This document shows positions 1-7,870 of a stretch of 11,243 nt of DNA, piece by piece (position 1 is the first letter of the stretch; every line of letters starts with the position of its first letter). The stretch is taken from contig JAAYGO010000067.1 of NCBI GenBank assembly GCA_012727685.1, positions 1 through 11,243 of the forward strand. Direction: 5' to 3'. This DNA comes from Bacillota bacterium. GTDB lineage: Bacteria > Bacillota > Dethiobacteria > DTU022. The notes beneath the pieces are model-generated. The model was not told the DNA's origin. It searched no databases and saw nothing but the letters and a program-made list of their open reading frames with translations. Both the position numbers and the translations under genes were made by a program.

Positions 1-472
1 ACTTAAACTCAAAGCGTAAACTGATATAGAGGATCATGGCCGCCGTGGCGACAGCGAGGGCCAGCAAGGCCTGGCGGGTCAGCTCGCCGCTGACTACGCC
101 GCCAACGCTCTCCACCCGCGAGTTTTCAGGATTAAGACCTGGCCAGCGCGACTTAAAGGCGTTCATGATTTCTTCCTGGCGCTGGTCATCGACAAAGGCT
201 GTTTTGATCACCACGCCATGATCGCCCCCGGCTTCCCCCTGCTCACCCCGGACTTCCTGGAGCGACGCCCCCTCCAGCTCCGGGAACGGCGCCATGACTT
301 CTTTAACCTCGGCTAGAGTAAAATCCTCGCCCAGGCTCAGGTGAAAAACGGTACCCCCGGCAAAATCAATTCCCAGGTTTAAGCCGTTCACGGCGAGGGA
401 GATAATCCCGGCCGCCAGCAGCAGCGCGGAAAAAAGATAGGCGATGCGGCGAAATCTAACGAAACTGAACAT
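1..472 (-). CDS. secF: Protein translocase subunit SecF (partial, C-terminus beyond window)
   Basis: SecF works with SecD in the inner membrane. The pair uses the proton-motive force to help SecYEG complete protein export. The visible part covers about 157 N-terminal residues. It has a first membrane segment at about residues 9-27, then the hallmark GIDFAGG motif, which SecF shares in form with SecD GLDxxGG. A periplasmic P1-like domain follows, and then the start of the second membrane segment (ALLALAVATAAMILYISL), where the window ends. The ATG at 472 directly follows the secD TAG with no spacer, so translation is probably coupled. There is no separate ribosome site beyond the secD 3' end. 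Gene order secD-secF matches most bacteria. The call is secure; only the C-terminal half is unseen. Confidence 0.95.
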   Translation of the reverse strand, partial: MFSFVRFRRIAYLFSALLLAAGIISLAVNGLNLGIDFAGGTVFHLSLGEDFTLAEVKEVMAPFPELEGASLQEVRGEQGEAGGDHGVVIKTAFVDDQRQEEIMNAFKSRWPGLNPENSRVESVGGVVSGELTRQALLALAVATAAMILYISLRFEFK

Positions 473-1708
473 CTATATTTTCACCCCCACGTAGGCTCCG
501 CTGCGCACAATCCCGGCACGATAAGCCAGGCGCAGCAGGAAACGGGTTAGATAGATGGCTGTGATCATGCTGCTGACAATGCCGATAAACAGAGTGACCG
601 CAAAACCGCGCACCGGGCCGCTGGCCAGGGCGAACAATACGATGGTGGCGATGATCGTCGTCACGTTTGAGTCGAGGATGGTGGTAAAAGCCCGGTTAAA
701 CCCGTTCTCCATGGCCGTGCGCACGGTTCTCCCGGCGCGAAGCTCGTCCTTGATCCGCTCGAAGATAATCACGTTGGCGTCAACGGCCATGCCAATGGAG
801 AGGATCAACCCGGCGATACCGGGGAGGGTCAGCGTGGTCGGCAGGAGCATCAGGGCGCCGGTTACCAGGGTCAGGTAAAAGACCAGGGCTATCCCGGCGA
901 TGAAGCCAGCGAAACGGTAATAGAGCAGCATAAAAAGGAATACCGCGGCCAGCCCCACTGCTGCGGCATAGACACTGATGGCCTCGGTCCGCTGTCCCAG
1001 CGTCGGGCCGATCAGGCGCGACTCCATGGTTTTCAGTTCCACCGGCAGCGAGCCGCTGCGCAGGAGCAGCGCCAGGTCGGCGGCTTCTTCGTAGGTGAAG
1101 TTGCCGGTAATAATCGCCTCGCCGTTGGTGATCACGCTGTTCACGATAGGTGAAGAGATGACCTCGCCGTCGAGGACGATCGAAATGGGCTGTTTCAAAA
1201 ATTCGCCGGTGGCTTTACCGAATTTCCTGGTCCCCTCCTCGTCGAATTTAATCGATACATAGGGTTTTGGATCAACATAGACATTTTGCTCCACCATGGC
1301 CTTGGTCAGGTGGGCTCCGGTCACGATCTCTTTCCCATCGGGGCCCACAAAACTCAAACGGGCTGTCCGGCCGATAATCTCCCGTGCCCGTTCCGCATCC
1401 TGCACGGCGGGCAGTTCGATCCGGATCCGGTTTTCACCCTGGGGGGCAATTACCGGTTCGGCTACCCCCAGTTCATCCACGCGCATCCTGATGACCGCAA
1501 TGGCGCGCTGGATGGCATCCGCATCCACTTCTTCGTCTCCAGCCTCAACCGCCTCCAGGAGCACGTAGAGACCGCCGGCAATGTCCAGGCCCCGTTTAAT
1601 CCGGCTTTTAGCATGGTATACCGTAAAACAAGCTGAAGCGATCAGGGCTAAACTGATGAAAACAAATAAGAGCAGCATGAGCGGTTTAATTCTCCGGCCC
1701 ACATGCAC
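473..1708 (-). CDS. secD: Protein translocase subunit SecD
   Basis: SecD is the larger member of the SecDF accessory complex that pulls exported proteins out of SecYEG using the proton gradient. The product is 411 residues, typical of the short Firmicute and thermophile SecD. Visible in order are a membrane segment (about 9-31), RGLDIAGG (39-46), a periplasmic P1 region (about 50-235), and five more membrane segments to the end. These include the conserved GMAVDANVIIFERIKDE stretch at about 306-322, whose Asp and Arg belong to the proton path. The start is GTG at 1708, behind GAGGAAGGTGGG. A second in-frame GTG at 1702 also has suitable ribosome-site spacing, so the start is uncertain by two codons. 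It lies 17 bp after the HD-domain gene. No yajC is next to it, unlike many secDF loci. Confidence 0.96.
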   Translation of the reverse strand: MHVGRRIKPLMLLLFVFISLALIASACFTVYHAKSRIKRGLDIAGGLYVLLEAVEAGDEEVDADAIQRAIAVIRMRVDELGVAEPVIAPQGENRIRIELPAVQDAERAREIIGRTARLSFVGPDGKEIVTGAHLTKAMVEQNVYVDPKPYVSIKFDEEGTRKFGKATGEFLKQPISIVLDGEVISSPIVNSVITNGEAIITGNFTYEEAADLALLLRSGSLPVELKTMESRLIGPTLGQRTEAISVYAAAVGLAAVFLFMLLYYRFAGFIAGIALVFYLTLVTGALMLLPTTLTLPGIAGLILSIGMAVDANVIIFERIKDELRAGRTVRTAMENGFNRAFTTILDSNVTTIIATIVLFALASGPVRGFAVTLFIGIVSSMITAIYLTRFLLRLAYRAGIVRSGAYVGVKI

Positions 1709-1725
1709 CCCACCTTCCTCAAAGA

Positions 1726-2391
1726 TTATAACAACTGGGTATCATTTATTACTAGGGTGAAACGGGCACCCAGGTATGATGCCGCGCGGCGGCAGAGGAC
1801 CATCCGATTGAGAAAAATCTCGAAATACTCCATCACCCGGCAGATAGAGGTGTCGATTTGCAGTGACAGGGTTACGGTTTTCGTCTTTCCATCGATCTTC
1901 AGTTTTGATTCCCTTACCGCATAGTTCACCCGGTCGTGGCTGTCAAAAGTGGCGAAATCTGGATTGCGCACCCTGCTGCGGTGCACGTCTGCCTTATCGG
2001 CCAGGATCAGCGCCGCCGCCAGGCGATTGACGACCTGCCCCTTCTTCTCATCATGGTTGCCAATGGCCGCGGCGATATCGGCGATCTCTTCCAGGGGTGC
2101 TCCCAGTTCCTGGAGAATCTGCATGGCGATGATCGCGCCGGCCGTATCATGTTCCCGCCTGCCCATGATATTTCCAATATCGTGCAGATATCCGGCTATG
2201 GCGGCCTTCTCCGCCTCCTCCGCCGATCCGTCCAGTTCAAGCAGCAGCTCCCGCGCCGTCCTGGCAACCAGCGAGCAGTGCCTGAAACCGTGTTCCGTAA
2301 AACCGAGGGCGCCGAGGGTGTCATTGGCCTTTTGAATCAGCACCTTAACCTTCGGGTGCCCCTTTACTATTTCCAGGGTCAATCTTTCCAT
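1726..2391 (-). CDS. HD-domain metal-dependent phosphohydrolase, substrate unknown
   Basis: The product is a 221-residue cytosolic HD-superfamily protein. This superfamily hydrolyses phosphate esters or nucleotides with a divalent metal. Metal-ligand motifs are intact: H34 and H38 (EHGFRHCSLVA), H70-D71 (GYLHDIGN), H81, H113-D114 (GNHDE), and D132/D135/H137 (ADKADVHRSR). A roughly 60-residue C-terminal domain rich in beta-type sequence follows the HD fold. No GGDEF, response-regulator or RelA/SpoT synthetase domain is seen. I chose ATG at 2391 because AGGTGG lies 6 bp upstream. An in-frame start further up (2511) would add 40 low-complexity residues and lacks such a site. The gene sits 17 bp upstream of secD and probably shares its transcript. 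A link to export is inferred from position only. Confidence 0.85.
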   Translation of the reverse strand: MERLTLEIVKGHPKVKVLIQKANDTLGALGFTEHGFRHCSLVARTARELLLELDGSAEEAEKAAIAGYLHDIGNIMGRREHDTAGAIIAMQILQELGAPLEEIADIAAAIGNHDEKKGQVVNRLAAALILADKADVHRSRVRNPDFATFDSHDRVNYAVRESKLKIDGKTKTVTLSLQIDTSICRVMEYFEIFLNRMVLCRRAASYLGARFTLVINDTQLL

Positions 2392-2526
2392 GGACAACCA
2401 CCTAGATTTTTTTCCACCGATCATTTTATCATATTTTGCACGATCGCGATCTGTTTTAAAAAAAATGCAGACAAATTCAAGACGAGGTGAAAAGGCTTTG
2501 TGCGCTGCCAACTTTTCTTCCTACAT

Positions 2527-3630
2527 CTACAATGATCGTCCCGCCAGGTAATCCCCGATTAACTTTTCCAGCAGCGTGCGGTCCGCTACTGGCTGAAATA
2601 CAGCCTGTCCCACCGCCGAAGGGAGGACAAAAATGAGTTCGCCGCCGCGGCGCTTCTTATCGAGATTTAGTTTTTCCAGGACGGCAGCGGCGGTCATACC
2701 GGCGGGCGGCTGCTTCAAGCCCAATCGCCGGGGCAGCTCCGCCAGGCGATCCGCTGCCGCCGCCTCGAGGATGCCGAGGAGGCGCGCCAGGTGCACGGCC
2801 AGCAGCGCCCCTATGTTCACCGCTTCACCGTGCAGGTAGTAGCCAAATCCAGCCGCCGCTTCCAGGGCATGGCCGATGGTATGGCCGAAATTGAGAATGC
2901 GGCGGTAGCCGCTTTCCCGCTCATCCAGCTCTACGACTGCAGCCTTGATCTCAATGGAGCGCCGTATCGCCGCCGCCAGGATCGCCTCGTCCCGGGCCAT
3001 GGCCCGCTCCAGGTTCTGCTCCAGCCAGGCAAAAAAAAGGGCATCATTCACCATCCCGTACTTTACCACCTCGGCCAGGCCGTTTTTCAGTTGCCTCAGC
3101 GGCAATGTGGCCAGGACGGCCGGGTCGGCGATCACCAGGTGAGGCTGGTGGAAAGAGCCAATCAGGTTCTTGCCCCGGGGATGGTTCACCGCCACCTTGC
3201 CGCCGACGCTGCTGTCCACCTGGGCCAGGAGAGTGGTCGGGATCATCACCAGGGGCACACCGCGCAAATAGGTGGCGGCCGCGAAGCCGGCCAGGTCGCC
3301 GGTCACGCCACCTCCCAAGGCGATGATCGGGGAGCCGCGGTCGAGGCCTGCCTCGATGGCGGCCTCGTAGAGCCGCGCTGCTCCGGCCAGGCTCTTGGCG
3401 CGCTCGCCGGGCCGGATTAAAGCCACAGCCGGCTGCCACCCGCCAGCCACGAGGGAGCAGAGGCAGCGCTCCCCGTAAAGGGAATAGACCCTCGTATCGC
3501 TGACCAGCAGGGCTTTCCCCGGTGGAATGACTGCGCCGAGGGCGGCGCCTGCCCGGTCAAGGCTTCCCGCTGCGGTTAGGACCCGGTAAGAGCGCCCCGG
3601 CAATTTTATCTCAATTTCATGTTCGGACAT
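2527..3630 (-). CDS. aroB: 3-dehydroquinate synthase
   Basis: AroB converts DAHP to 3-dehydroquinate, step two of the shikimate pathway, using NAD and a divalent metal (Zn or Co). The 367-residue product matches the family length. Visible motifs are the nucleotide-binding GGGVTGDLAGF (about 107-116), PTTLLAQVDSSVGGK (131-145), GLAEVVKYG with metal ligand E187, NFGHTIGHALE with H250, and LHGEAVNIG with H267. The start is ATG at 3630, giving MSEHEIEIKL, with GAGGAG 9 bp upstream. The open frame continues to 3711, but that extension runs through the ribosome site and has no family similarity. It follows aroC in the same direction after a 112-bp gap that contains an inverted repeat, so its expression could be separately tuned. 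Confidence 0.96.
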   Translation of the reverse strand: MSEHEIEIKLPGRSYRVLTAAGSLDRAGAALGAVIPPGKALLVSDTRVYSLYGERCLCSLVAGGWQPAVALIRPGERAKSLAGAARLYEAAIEAGLDRGSPIIALGGGVTGDLAGFAAATYLRGVPLVMIPTTLLAQVDSSVGGKVAVNHPRGKNLIGSFHQPHLVIADPAVLATLPLRQLKNGLAEVVKYGMVNDALFFAWLEQNLERAMARDEAILAAAIRRSIEIKAAVVELDERESGYRRILNFGHTIGHALEAAAGFGYYLHGEAVNIGALLAVHLARLLGILEAAAADRLAELPRRLGLKQPPAGMTAAAVLEKLNLDKKRRGGELIFVLPSAVGQAVFQPVADRTLLEKLIGDYLAGRSL

Positions 3631-3700
3631 AGTCCATATCTCCTCTACTAGCGGTCGGAAGTCAGAGGCCGGAGAAAAGCTTCTTAATAAGTTAATCAGG

Positions 3701-3727
3701 AATTTGTACAAAAACTTGTACGAAATT
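3701..3727. repeat. Inverted repeat in the aroC-aroB gap
   Basis: On the plus strand AATTTGTACAA (3701-3711) is followed by AAAC and then by TTGTAC, one extra G, and AAATT (3716-3727). The arms are therefore 11 bp and complementary apart from a single bulged base; the inner six pairs (GTACAA/TTGTAC) are perfect. In the aroC-to-aroB transcript it would form an AU-rich hairpin about 70 bases before the aroB start. No T-run follows it, so it is not a standard terminator. It could be a protein operator, an mRNA processing or stabilising hairpin, or chance in an AT-rich gap. Confidence 0.45.
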
Positions 3728-3742
3728 TTTGTTCGATTCGTT

Positions 3743-4927
3743 TTAGCCCTGCCTTAACATGCGCTTTACCCGCTCCATGTAATAGTGGTAAGCCGCCTCC
3801 ACCTCGTCCATGGTGTCTCCGCCAAATTTCTCCAGGAAGGCTATGGCCAATTCCCAGGCCACAACAGCTTCCCCCACCACCGCAGCCGGCGGGACGGCGC
3901 AGACGTCGGAGCGCTCCACCGCGCCGGAGACCGCTTCCCCGGTGGCCAGATCGACACTGGGCAGCGGCCGTGCCAGGGTGGGGATCGGTTTCATGGCCGC
4001 CCGCATGATCAAAGGCTGGCCGTTGGTGATGCCTCCTTCCAGGCCGCCAGCCTGGTTGGAGGGGCGTTTGATGCCGCTATCCCCGGCGACTATGATCGGA
4101 TCGTGCAGCGCGGAGCCCCGTGCCGCGGCGCCGCTGAAGCCGGCCCCGATTTCCACCCCTTTTATCCCCTGAATGCTCATTACCGCTGCTGCCAGCCTTC
4201 CATCGAGGCGCCTCTCCCAGTGGACATGGCTGCCCAGCCCCGGCGGCAGCCCGACCACAATGACCTCAAAAATTCCGCCCAGGGTATCCCCCTCCCGCCG
4301 CGCGCGCTCCACCGCCGCAAGCATGGCCGCCTCCGCCGCAGGGCAGGCACAGCGCACCGGCGATGCCTCGACAAGTACCGCTTTTTCCTTTAACGTTTCA
4401 GGGTCATAATCATCATCGCCCTGTTCCACCGCCGCCGGGCCGATGGCGCGAACCCTGCTGTAAAAAGAGACTCCAAAGCGCTCCAGGATCATGCGCCCCA
4501 CGGTGCCGATGGCAGTGCGCATGGCCGTTTCCCTGGCGCTGGCACGCTCCAGCACCGCCCTCAGGTCGCAGTGGTTATACTTTAACGCCCCGGCCAGGTC
4601 CGCATGGCCCGGGCGGGGCGCAGTCACTGCTTCCAGTTCCGGCGGGCGCTCACCTTCCGGCGCCATGGCCTGCCGCCAGTTTTCCCAGTCGCGGTTCCGA
4701 ATGGCCAGGGTCAAGGGGCTGCCCAGGGTGCGGCCAAAGCGCAGCCCGGATAAAAACTCGACCTGATCATTTTCAATGGCCATCCGCCCGCCCCGGCCGT
4801 AGCCATGCTGGCGGCGGGCTAACTGGCGGTTGATGGCCTCCGCAGACAGTTCCAGGCCCGCGGGCAAACCTTCGATTATCCCGATCAGGGCGGACCCGTG
4901 TGATTCACCGCCGGACAGAAAGCGCAT
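3743..4927 (-). CDS. aroC: Chorismate synthase
   Basis: AroC makes chorismate from 5-enolpyruvylshikimate 3-phosphate and needs reduced FMN. Chorismate is the branch point to aromatic amino acids, folate and quinones. The 394-residue product has the family signatures: GGESHG (6-11), RRQHGYGRGGRM (38-49), LGSPL (68-72), RPGHADL..KY (105-117) and RASARETA (128-135). Further along come QGIKGVEIGAGF, NQAGGLEGGITNGQ and RSDVCAVPPAAVVGEA near the C-terminus. The ATG at 4927 is preceded by GGAGGG at 6 bp, an excellent ribosome site, and it gives the canonical start MRFLSGGESHG. The gene starts 24 bp after the amj-like gene and precedes aroB, so two shikimate genes are together; aroA, aroE and aroK are not in view. 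Confidence 0.97.
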   Translation of the reverse strand: MRFLSGGESHGSALIGIIEGLPAGLELSAEAINRQLARRQHGYGRGGRMAIENDQVEFLSGLRFGRTLGSPLTLAIRNRDWENWRQAMAPEGERPPELEAVTAPRPGHADLAGALKYNHCDLRAVLERASARETAMRTAIGTVGRMILERFGVSFYSRVRAIGPAAVEQGDDDYDPETLKEKAVLVEASPVRCACPAAEAAMLAAVERARREGDTLGGIFEVIVVGLPPGLGSHVHWERRLDGRLAAAVMSIQGIKGVEIGAGFSGAAARGSALHDPIIVAGDSGIKRPSNQAGGLEGGITNGQPLIMRAAMKPIPTLARPLPSVDLATGEAVSGAVERSDVCAVPPAAVVGEAVVAWELAIAFLEKFGGDTMDEVEAAYHYYMERVKRMLRQG

Positions 4928-4951
4928 GGTAAACCCTCCCAGGTGAAAGAA

Positions 4952-5755
4952 TTATTGAAAACCGGCTACCAGCCGTGCCGCGTAGGCGATCCATGCCGCC
5001 GCCGGGGTAAACAGCGCCTGGGCGAGGAGAGTGCCCACCACTTTTCCACACACCAGGTAGACCACCGCTGATTGCACCTGGCGCAGCGGCCGCTTCCCCT
5101 GCATGGCATCATCGGTGATCATGGCCATGGTTGGGTCTACGAAGATCATCAATAATACGGCGCCGAGCCCGTTGACCACCCCGGCCAGGTTGCTGGTGGT
5201 CGTCCTCAGCTCCGGGACCAGCGAACCGGCATAAATAGAAGCCAGGGAGCCGACCGTGTAAATGGCCACAACCAGAATATTGACCAGGACAAAGGCCCGG
5301 GGCAGACCCTGCAGCGAAGCCCGCCGCACGCGGGAGTAGTCCACCCTGACCCGGCGGGGACGGAGCCACGCCTTGCGATTCTCAACCAGGCTGAAGAAGA
5401 GCCGCGGCACCGACCCTACGGCGGCAAAGTGGTTAATTAGCCGGGAAAAGGCGCCCACGAATAAAGGGATCAGGAAGGCGCCGCAGACGCTGCCCAGGGT
5501 CATCGCCAGGATGACCAGGCGGAACGGGCCTTCAAGCAGATGGACAGTGTTGTTTTCAATAGCCCGGTCCACCATGCTGCCCAGGAGCGGAAACACGATC
5601 AGCATCGAAAGGCGGGCCACCTGGGCGATCAGGTTGAACAGGGAAAAGGAAACCGCCAGTTTTTGGGTCCGGACGGCGGCAATACGCACTGAATAAGCCA
5701 CCGTCTCAATGGCAGCGATGAGCACCATCAAACCGGCGGCCAGGGAAAGGGTCAT
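4952..5755 (-). CDS. amj: Amj-family lipid II flippase (DUF2837, YdaH-like)
   Basis: Amj proteins move lipid-linked peptidoglycan precursors (lipid II) across the cytoplasmic membrane and can replace MurJ in Bacillus subtilis. This 267-residue protein has the family length. Its N-terminal block resembles the Amj signature as I remember it: an E17-T-x-x-Y segment, then R24 and VRTQKLAVSFSLFN (28-41), then a Val-Asp pair (VD62-63) after a hydrophobic stretch. Hydrophobic segments lie at about 2-22, 35-58, 78-103, 153-178, 187-207 and 230-262, with a basic cytosolic loop (about 127-147). The ATG at 5755 has GGGGAG 7 bp upstream. Sitting between the PHP phosphatase gene and aroC is metabolically unexpected. 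Assignment rests on remembered family motifs; a generic polytopic membrane protein is the alternative. Confidence 0.75.
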   Translation of the reverse strand: MTLSLAAGLMVLIAAIETVAYSVRIAAVRTQKLAVSFSLFNLIAQVARLSMLIVFPLLGSMVDRAIENNTVHLLEGPFRLVILAMTLGSVCGAFLIPLFVGAFSRLINHFAAVGSVPRLFFSLVENRKAWLRPRRVRVDYSRVRRASLQGLPRAFVLVNILVVAIYTVGSLASIYAGSLVPELRTTTSNLAGVVNGLGAVLLMIFVDPTMAMITDDAMQGKRPLRQVQSAVVYLVCGKVVGTLLAQALFTPAAAWIAYAARLVAGFQ

Positions 5756-5813
5756 GATTCAACTCCCCGATGCTAAGCTTAATGTATGATCAGGCTGCAG
5801 GAGGCAATAGCCC

Positions 5814-6623
5814 TCAAGGCAGCGGCACCGTAGAGCGACGCCGCCCGGAGAAGAGAGCCACTTCCCGGTAACCGGCATCCCGCAGCAGCGCCCTCGCTTC
5901 GGGGAAAAAGCGGCCCACCTGTTCCGGGGCATGGGCGTCGGAACCCAAGGTCACCGCCACCCCCTGCTCAGAGCAGAGCTCCAGGAGCCGGCGCCGCGGG
6001 TAAAACTCGCCGGCCGGCGCCTCCTTTCCGGCTGTGTTCAACTCCAGGCAAATTCCCGTTTCTTTTAATACTGCCGCGGTCTTTTGCCAGTACGGTTCCA
6101 GGTCTTCTTCCGGGAAGAAACCGAATTTTTTAATCACATCAACGTGACCGATAATATCAAAAAGGCCGCTCCGGCAAGCCTCCGCCACCAGATCAAAGTA
6201 GCGGCGGTAAAGGGCTCCCAGGTCCCTCGTTTTATACCCCGCCGTTTGCGCCGGGTGGGTAAAATCCCAGCCGTCAATAAAGTGAATGGAGCCAATAACG
6301 TAGTCAAAAGGATAGCGGGAAAGAATATCCCGCAACTCCTCTTCCTTCCCGGGCAGGTAGTCCACCTCGATGCCCAGCTTCACCACAAGCTGCTGCTGCG
6401 AGCGGGCCAGCCGCCTGACCGCCTCCACGTAGCAGTCAAGCTCTTCAGCCTCCATGGTCACCTTGGCCGGCGGATCGAATCCGAGCAGCCTTAAGGGGAA
6501 ATGATCGGCAAAGCCGATCTCGCGCAAGCCCTTGCGCGCCGCTGCCGCCGCGTAATCCGCCATCTCGCCGGCGGCGTGCCCGCAGAGGGCGGTATGAATA
6601 TGATAATCAATCAAATCTTTCAC
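5814..6623 (-). CDS. hisK: PHP-family histidinol-phosphatase
   Basis: The enzyme removes phosphate from L-histidinol phosphate, the penultimate stage of histidine synthesis; this is the PHP-domain type also called HisJ or HisK. Metal-site motifs are intact: DYHIHT (H8, H10) and CGH (H16) at the N-terminus, GFADH (D40, H41), the GIEVDY glutamate, GSIHFID, GHVDV, LELNTAG and GSDAH near the end. About 269 residues fits the family. Start choice is uncertain. An upstream in-frame TTG at 6639-6641 would give 275 residues, but GTG at 6623 has a better-spaced AGGG, with GTG 6626 next to it. With GTG 6623 the gene overlaps the hisI 3' end by 17 bp, suggesting coupled translation. The hisI neighbourhood strongly supports the histidinol-phosphate substrate over other PHP activities. 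Confidence 0.88.
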   Translation of the reverse strand: MKDLIDYHIHTALCGHAAGEMADYAAAAARKGLREIGFADHFPLRLLGFDPPAKVTMEAEELDCYVEAVRRLARSQQQLVVKLGIEVDYLPGKEEELRDILSRYPFDYVIGSIHFIDGWDFTHPAQTAGYKTRDLGALYRRYFDLVAEACRSGLFDIIGHVDVIKKFGFFPEEDLEPYWQKTAAVLKETGICLELNTAGKEAPAGEFYPRRRLLELCSEQGVAVTLGSDAHAPEQVGRFFPEARALLRDAGYREVALFSGRRRSTVPLP

Positions 6624-7029
6624 CACTGCCCTGCCCGCCAAAGCCGGCGATGGTATTATAAAAGCAGGAATAGCGGCCGGTATGGCAGGCCACGCCCTTG
6701 CCGTGCACGCGCACCTTGATTAAAAGGGTATCCACATCGCAATCGGTATAAAGCTCCACCGGCTCGAAGAAATTGCCGGAACTCTCCCCTTTGACCCAGT
6801 AGACCTTGCGGCTGCGGCTCCAAAAGCAAACCTTGCCGCCCTCGATGGTCCGCCGCAGCGACTCCCGGTTCATGTAACCGACCATCAGCACCGCACCGGT
6901 GCGGGCATCCTGGATCACCGCCGGGATCAACCCGTCACTGTTATATTTCAGCTCTTCCGGTTTAACGGCGCGTGGCTCTTCGGTATAATTGGCTCCCGCC
7001 GCCGTGCTATTAACATCATTGCTTTGCAT
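6607..7029 (-). CDS. hisI: Phosphoribosyl-AMP cyclohydrolase
   Basis: HisI opens the purine ring of phosphoribosyl-AMP (step three of histidine synthesis), a Zn/Mg-dependent cytosolic reaction. The 140-residue product has CFWSRSRKVYWVKGESSGN (68-86), the metal-binding DCDVD (96-100) and GVACHTGRYSC (112-122) with Cys97, Cys115 and Cys122 as the expected Zn ligands. It is a stand-alone cyclohydrolase: the PRA-PH (HisE) domain often fused behind it is absent, and no hisE follows. An extra N-terminal run of about 22 residues (MQSNDVNSTAAGANYTEEP) precedes the conserved core; no later ATG or GTG start exists, so it is probably real. A GGGGG run lies about 10 bp before the ATG. The 114-bp gap from hisA is the only long gap within the his genes. 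Confidence 0.95.
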   Translation of the reverse strand: MQSNDVNSTAAGANYTEEPRAVKPEELKYNSDGLIPAVIQDARTGAVLMVGYMNRESLRRTIEGGKVCFWSRSRKVYWVKGESSGNFFEPVELYTDCDVDTLLIKVRVHGKGVACHTGRYSCFYNTIAGFGGQGSGERFD

Positions 7030-7055
7030 ATACTTAACGCCCCCATTAATTAAAT

Positions 7056-7072
7056 CACTAGTATTACTAGTG
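7056..7072. repeat. Perfect 17-bp palindrome between hisA and hisI
   Basis: CACTAGTA, a central T, and TACTAGTG form a perfect 8-1-8 inverted repeat, 27 bp before the hisI start on the minus strand. As RNA it could fold as a 7-bp stem with a 3-base loop, but no U-run follows, so a terminator is unlikely. Its symmetry and position fit a site for a dimeric regulator controlling hisI separately. It could also be a leftover from a recombination event where hisF is normally found. Confidence 0.45.
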
Positions 7073-7143
7073 TTTCAGAAAGACGGCTATGCCTCCATAA
7101 ACTATGTCTCTTGTCACTGAGAGATGAAGCAACATTATTTAAT

Positions 7144-7863
7144 TTAGCTTAACAGCTCCATGGCTTCCTTGAGGGTGAGGCGGTTGCTATACAGGGCCTG
7201 TCCGATGATCACGCCCCGCACCCGGCCGGCGTAAGCCTTTAAGGCCAGCAGATCTTCCTGCGAGGAGATGCCGCCGGACATGATCACCTGTAAACTGGTC
7301 GCCGCTAAGAGTTGCTCCAGCCCTGCCAGGTCCGGACCGTGCAGCGTGCCGTCCCGGGAGATGTCGGTATAGATAATCTCTTTTACGCCCATCGCTTCAA
7401 GGCGGCGCGCCAGCTCCATCGCTTGCAGGGCCGACTCCTCAACCCAGCCCTTTACCGCAACCCGCCCGCCGCGGGCGTCAATGCCAACCACGATCCGCTC
7501 GCCAAATTCCGCCACCAGACCTTCCGTAAGCCCGGGCTGCTCCACCGCCACCGTCCCCAGGATGACCCGGGAAGCGCCAGCAGCCAGGGTTCTCACCACG
7601 TCATCCCTGGAACGGATGCCGCCGCCCACCTGGAATGGGATCTGCAAGACCCTTCCGATGGCGGCGATGGCGGCGCCGTTTCCGGAACGGCCGCGGAAGG
7701 CCCCGTCCAGGTCCACCACGTGAAGCATTTTCGCCCCCAGGCTTTCCCACCGGGAGGCCACTGCCACCGGGTCATCGCCATAGACCGTTTCGCGCTCCAG
7801 CTGGCCCTGGTAGAGACGCACACAGCGTCCGCCGCGCAGGTCCACCGCCGGGATCACCTGCAT
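7144..7863 (-). CDS. hisA: ProFAR isomerase (HisA)
   Basis: HisA isomerises ProFAR to PRFAR, step four of histidine synthesis, in a TIM barrel with two phosphate-binding half-barrels. The 239-residue product matches the family. The general base D8 is in MQVIPAVDLRGGRCVRL, and the second catalytic Asp is D129 in GIDARGGRVAVKGW. The two phosphate-binding sites appear as VGGGIR (79-84) and MSGGIS (195-200), and TDISRDGT lies at 166-173. I chose ATG at 7863, seven bases after the hisB stop, because it gives the conserved N-terminus. The in-frame ATG at 7908 lies inside hisB and adds 15 unrelated residues. The pattern is HisA, not its paralogue HisF or the actinobacterial PriA, and no second barrel gene is present. 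Confidence 0.96.
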   Translation of the reverse strand: MQVIPAVDLRGGRCVRLYQGQLERETVYGDDPVAVASRWESLGAKMLHVVDLDGAFRGRSGNGAAIAAIGRVLQIPFQVGGGIRSRDDVVRTLAAGASRVILGTVAVEQPGLTEGLVAEFGERIVVGIDARGGRVAVKGWVEESALQAMELARRLEAMGVKEIIYTDISRDGTLHGPDLAGLEQLLAATSLQVIMSGGISSQEDLLALKAYAGRVRGVIIGQALYSNRLTLKEAMELLS

Positions 7864-7870
7864 CTTCCGA

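Noticed and set aside
2442..2451. 10-bp palindrome GATCGCGATC in the aroB to HD-gene gap
   Set aside because: It is short, isolated and does not extend further; chance is likely, although a promoter somewhere in this AT-rich gap remains possible.
2456..2465. Run of A (T on the minus strand) after aroB as a terminator tail
   Set aside because: No GC-rich hairpin precedes the T-run in the direction of transcription.
1936..2490. Plus-strand open frame of 184 codons
   Set aside because: It lies opposite the HD-domain gene, which has intact catalytic motifs and a good ribosome site; GC-rich coding DNA often leaves such antisense frames open.
2791..3420. Plus-strand open frame of 209 codons
   Set aside because: It is antisense to aroB and has composition typical of a shadow frame (many Gln, His, Gly, Arg).
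7067..7117. 16-residue minus-strand frame (GTG start) as a possible leader peptide before hisI
   Set aside because: It contains a single His, no run of regulatory codons, and no attenuator hairpins follow it.
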